A stretch of 64,000 nt of DNA from Vibrio sinensis (lineage in GTDB: Bacteria > Pseudomonadota > Gammaproteobacteria > Enterobacterales > Vibrionaceae), in contig NZ_QVMU01000001.1 of the NCBI RefSeq assembly GCF_003605645.1, positions 124,001 to 188,000 of the forward strand, read 5' to 3'. Under the pieces are notes generated by a model. It was given only the letters and a program-made list of their open reading frames with translations, did not search any database and was not told the origin of the DNA. The position numbers were made by a program, and so were the translations under genes. Positions within the stretch are counted from its first letter, which is position 1. The number at the start of each line of letters is the position of its first letter. Positions 62,355 through 64,000 of the stretch are shown one piece after another.

Positions 62355-62519
62355 TTAGATTTCAGCTTCGAGGGCAGCTGCTTGCTCGAACATAATTTTA
62401 GTAGACCAACCGTAGCTGCTGTATTCTTCAGCGAGTACATTTGCTACATCGAGGCTCACTCGAGCTTCGGTCCATTTACCAATATTCATCACTCTATACT
62501 GCAGAGTTACAATTTCCAT
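62355..62519 (-). CDS. small protein (54 aa), hypothetical
   Basis: ATG at 62517-62519 (complement), stop at 62355-62357, 54 residues beginning MEIVTLQYRVMNIGKWTEA and ending ALEAEI. AAAGGA stands 6 nt before the ATG, a strong SD, and the composition is balanced and soluble. I do not recognise a family. It is monocistronic between the M32 peptidase and the LysE-type gene; its promoter should lie in 62520-62700. Confidence 0.65.
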   Translation of the reverse strand: MEIVTLQYRVMNIGKWTEARVSLDVANVLAEEYSSYGWSTKIMFEQAAALEAEI

Positions 62520-62744
62520 TTTTATTCCTTTGGGTGCATATGTTTATATAATCATCTGCCCTGACTATACTAAAAACCCTGTATTCAGTATGTGATTTTA
62601 TAAACAAAAGAGGCACGTAAAAGCGGGTATTTTGTAGAATATCGGCTTTAATTCTCATTTTTTGAGAAATAAAAATGCTGTTAGGTTTTATAGGAATTGT
62701 GCCAATATAGCCCCTATCAATGGATGATTTATTTCACGGTACTT

Positions 62745-63374
62745 ATGATTGTTAATTTTGAAGCATTTATTATAGCGATTACGATTTTGACGCTAACACC
62801 GGGTGTGGATACGGCACTTGTGCTGCGTAACTCTTCTCGGGGTGGAATGCCGGACGGGGTCACTACCAGTTTGGGTATTTGTTTAGGCTTGTTTGTTCAC
62901 GCTATGTTTTCAGCGGTGGGTATTTCGGCAGTATTGGCTCAATCGGCAGAAGCTTTTCAAGCAGTGAAAATGGTTGGTGCGATTTATCTTATTTGGTTGG
63001 GGGTATCGAGTTTACGAGCCATTGTTCGAGGTGACGTTAGTGTTGCTGTCAATACTGCTAATGAACACAAGCTTGATTGGCGTCGCTCGCTGCGAGAGGG
63101 TTTTTTGTCTAATGTATTGAATCCGAAAACTGCCGTCTTTTACTTAGCATTTTTACCTCAATTTATTAATCCAGAAGGTTCAGCGATTACGCAGTCTTTT
63201 TTAATGGCTTCGATTCACTTTGTGATTGCGATGATCTGGCAGTGCAGTTTGGCGGGTGCGTTAAATTCAGCCAAGAAGTTACTTAAAAGTGCTCGCTTTA
63301 TGACTTGGATGGAAGGCACTACAGGTGTTGTAATGGTGGCACTGGGCTTTAAATTGTTATTTGAAAAAGAGTAG
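62745..63374 (+). CDS. LysE/RhtB-family amino-acid exporter
   Basis: 209 aa from ATG 62745, with about six helices. The family marker TLTPGVDTALVLRNSSRGG is at about 15-33 and SNVLNPKTAVFYLAFLPQF near the centre. It exports amino acids or related compounds from the cytoplasm; the specific one is unknown. The frame is open from TTG 62697 with another ATG at 62724, but the 62745 start gives the usual length. It is a single-gene unit with a strong terminator. Confidence 0.85.
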   Translation: MIVNFEAFIIAITILTLTPGVDTALVLRNSSRGGMPDGVTTSLGICLGLFVHAMFSAVGISAVLAQSAEAFQAVKMVGAIYLIWLGVSSLRAIVRGDVSVAVNTANEHKLDWRRSLREGFLSNVLNPKTAVFYLAFLPQFINPEGSAITQSFLMASIHFVIAMIWQCSLAGALNSAKKLLKSARFMTWMEGTTGVVMVALGFKLLFEKE

Positions 63375-63433
63375 GTTTGTTTAGACAATCAGTCTATCGA
63401 ATGCTCTCTTGAACGACATAGCGATGAGAAATG

Positions 63434-63469
63434 AAAAAAGCAGCCCCTTGGTTTAGGGGCTGCTTTTTT
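63434..63469. terminator. bidirectional rho-independent terminator
   Basis: AAAAAAGCAGCCCCT (63434-63448) pairs perfectly with AGGGGCTGCTTTTTT (63455-63469). With A-run and T-run on either side, it serves the LysE gene and the convergent symporter gene. Confidence 0.95.
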
Positions 63470-63498
63470 ATTGCTTCATTCATAAAGAGTGAAACGGT

Positions 63499-64000
63499 TT
63501 AGTTTTGTAATTCCGGTTGGCGAGTTAATTCCACCGCAGATTCGAAATAACGTTTAGTTTCTTCAACCACAACGTGGCGTAATGCAATCAAACCAATGAG
63601 GTTTGGAATCGCCATCAAACCATTCACGATATCTGCAATTAACCAAATCATATCAAGGTGTAAGAAAGCACCTGAAGCAACCAAAACTACGAAGAATATT
63701 TTGTAAGGCAGTACAGCCTTGGTACCCATTAGGTAAACAACACAGCGTTCACCGTAGTAGTTCCAGCCCAAAATCGTAGTAAATGCAAAGAACATCAGAC
63801 CGATTGAAACCATCAGTGGACCGACAGTGTTCGCATTCAGACCTACGGCGAATGCGTGAGTGGTCATCGCGGCACCAGCAAGGTCACTTTGCCATGCGCC
63901 AGTCAAAATCAAGGTCAAGCCTGTCATGGTACAGATGATGATGGTGTCGAAAAACGTCCCCGTCATGGAGATCAGGCCTTGTTTTACACAAGAGTCCGTT
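63499..64000 (-). CDS. AGCS-family sodium:alanine symporter, C-terminal part (partial)
   Basis: About 167 C-terminal residues are present; the frame is open to the window edge, so the start lies outside. Segments GTFFDTIIICTMTGLTLILTG, TTILGWNYYGERCVVYLMG and NGLMAIPNLIGLIAL are typical of AlsT/AgcS carriers, which import alanine or glycine with Na+. Four to five helices of the C-terminal half are included. Confidence 0.9.
   Translation of the reverse strand, partial: TDSCVKQGLISMTGTFFDTIIICTMTGLTLILTGAWQSDLAGAAMTTHAFAVGLNANTVGPLMVSIGLMFFAFTTILGWNYYGERCVVYLMGTKAVLPYKIFFVVLVASGAFLHLDMIWLIADIVNGLMAIPNLIGLIALRHVVVEETKRYFESAVELTRQPELQN

Overview
The window looks like chromosomal DNA of a Vibrio or close Vibrionaceae relative. 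It is a moderately AT-rich gammaproteobacterial sequence carrying a TreR/TreB/TreC trehalose locus, a tetrathionate reductase locus (ttrRS/ttrBCA), a DMSO-reductase-type operon, several RND efflux operons and a CARB-type class A beta-lactamase, a mixture typical of vibrios. No rRNA, tRNA, CRISPR array, transposase or prophage gene was seen. The genus is an inference from gene content; no database was searched.

Layout. 1-0.7 kb: the 3' end of a DUF748-type gene, a terminator and a short tandem repeat. 0.7-12.4 kb: a sugar/thiosugar catabolic locus in two operons. The first holds a D-2-hydroxyacid dehydrogenase, an NhaC-family carrier, an FGGY kinase, a YqhD-like alcohol dehydrogenase and a class II aldolase. 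The second holds another NhaC-family carrier, MtnA and MtnK. A ROK-family repressor gene lies between them, and a near-identical palindrome lies upstream of both operons. Together the genes could run the DHAP shunt: methylthioribose or 5-deoxyribose, to the 1-phosphate, to the ketose 1-phosphate, to DHAP plus an aldehyde, to an alcohol.

12.8-23.8 kb: a DmsABC-like S/N-oxide reductase module with a TorD-type chaperone and two sensory systems (a TtrSR-like pair, and a PhnD-like binding protein with a hybrid kinase). A degraded 3' copy of mtnK with its terminator follows at 23.8-24.1 kb, so the module is bracketed by direct homologies. 24.2-30.3 kb: a TetR regulator divergent from a two-adaptor RND efflux operon (TriABC-like), with a long palindromic operator between. 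30.4-38.2 kb: tetrathionate reductase, ttrRS divergent from ttrBCA. 38.4-43.7 kb: an isochorismatase-fold protein, a SemiSWEET-like protein and a second RND pump with its adaptor.

44.4-49.9 kb: treR, treB, treC and a secreted endonuclease/exonuclease/phosphatase-family gene carrying the same operator as treB, which suggests a wider TreR regulon. 50.1-54.9 kb: an MFS transporter, a secreted alpha/beta hydrolase and small membrane proteins. 55.0-55.2 kb: a structured, probably repetitive, triple-hairpin element.

55.5-59.5 kb: the most unusual region. A WYL-domain regulator, a zinc-less sirtuin, a Cys-rich basic protein, a GIY-YIG-like protein, two unknown proteins and a cyclic-phosphate-processing receiver (cREC) protein are tied together by three copies of a CGACAR-N3-YTGTCG palindrome. 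I propose this as a candidate undescribed nucleic-acid-damage, RNA-repair or defence regulon. 59.7-64 kb: blaCARB, an M32 carboxypeptidase, a 54-residue small protein, a LysE-type exporter and the C-terminal part of an AGCS sodium:alanine symporter that runs off the window.
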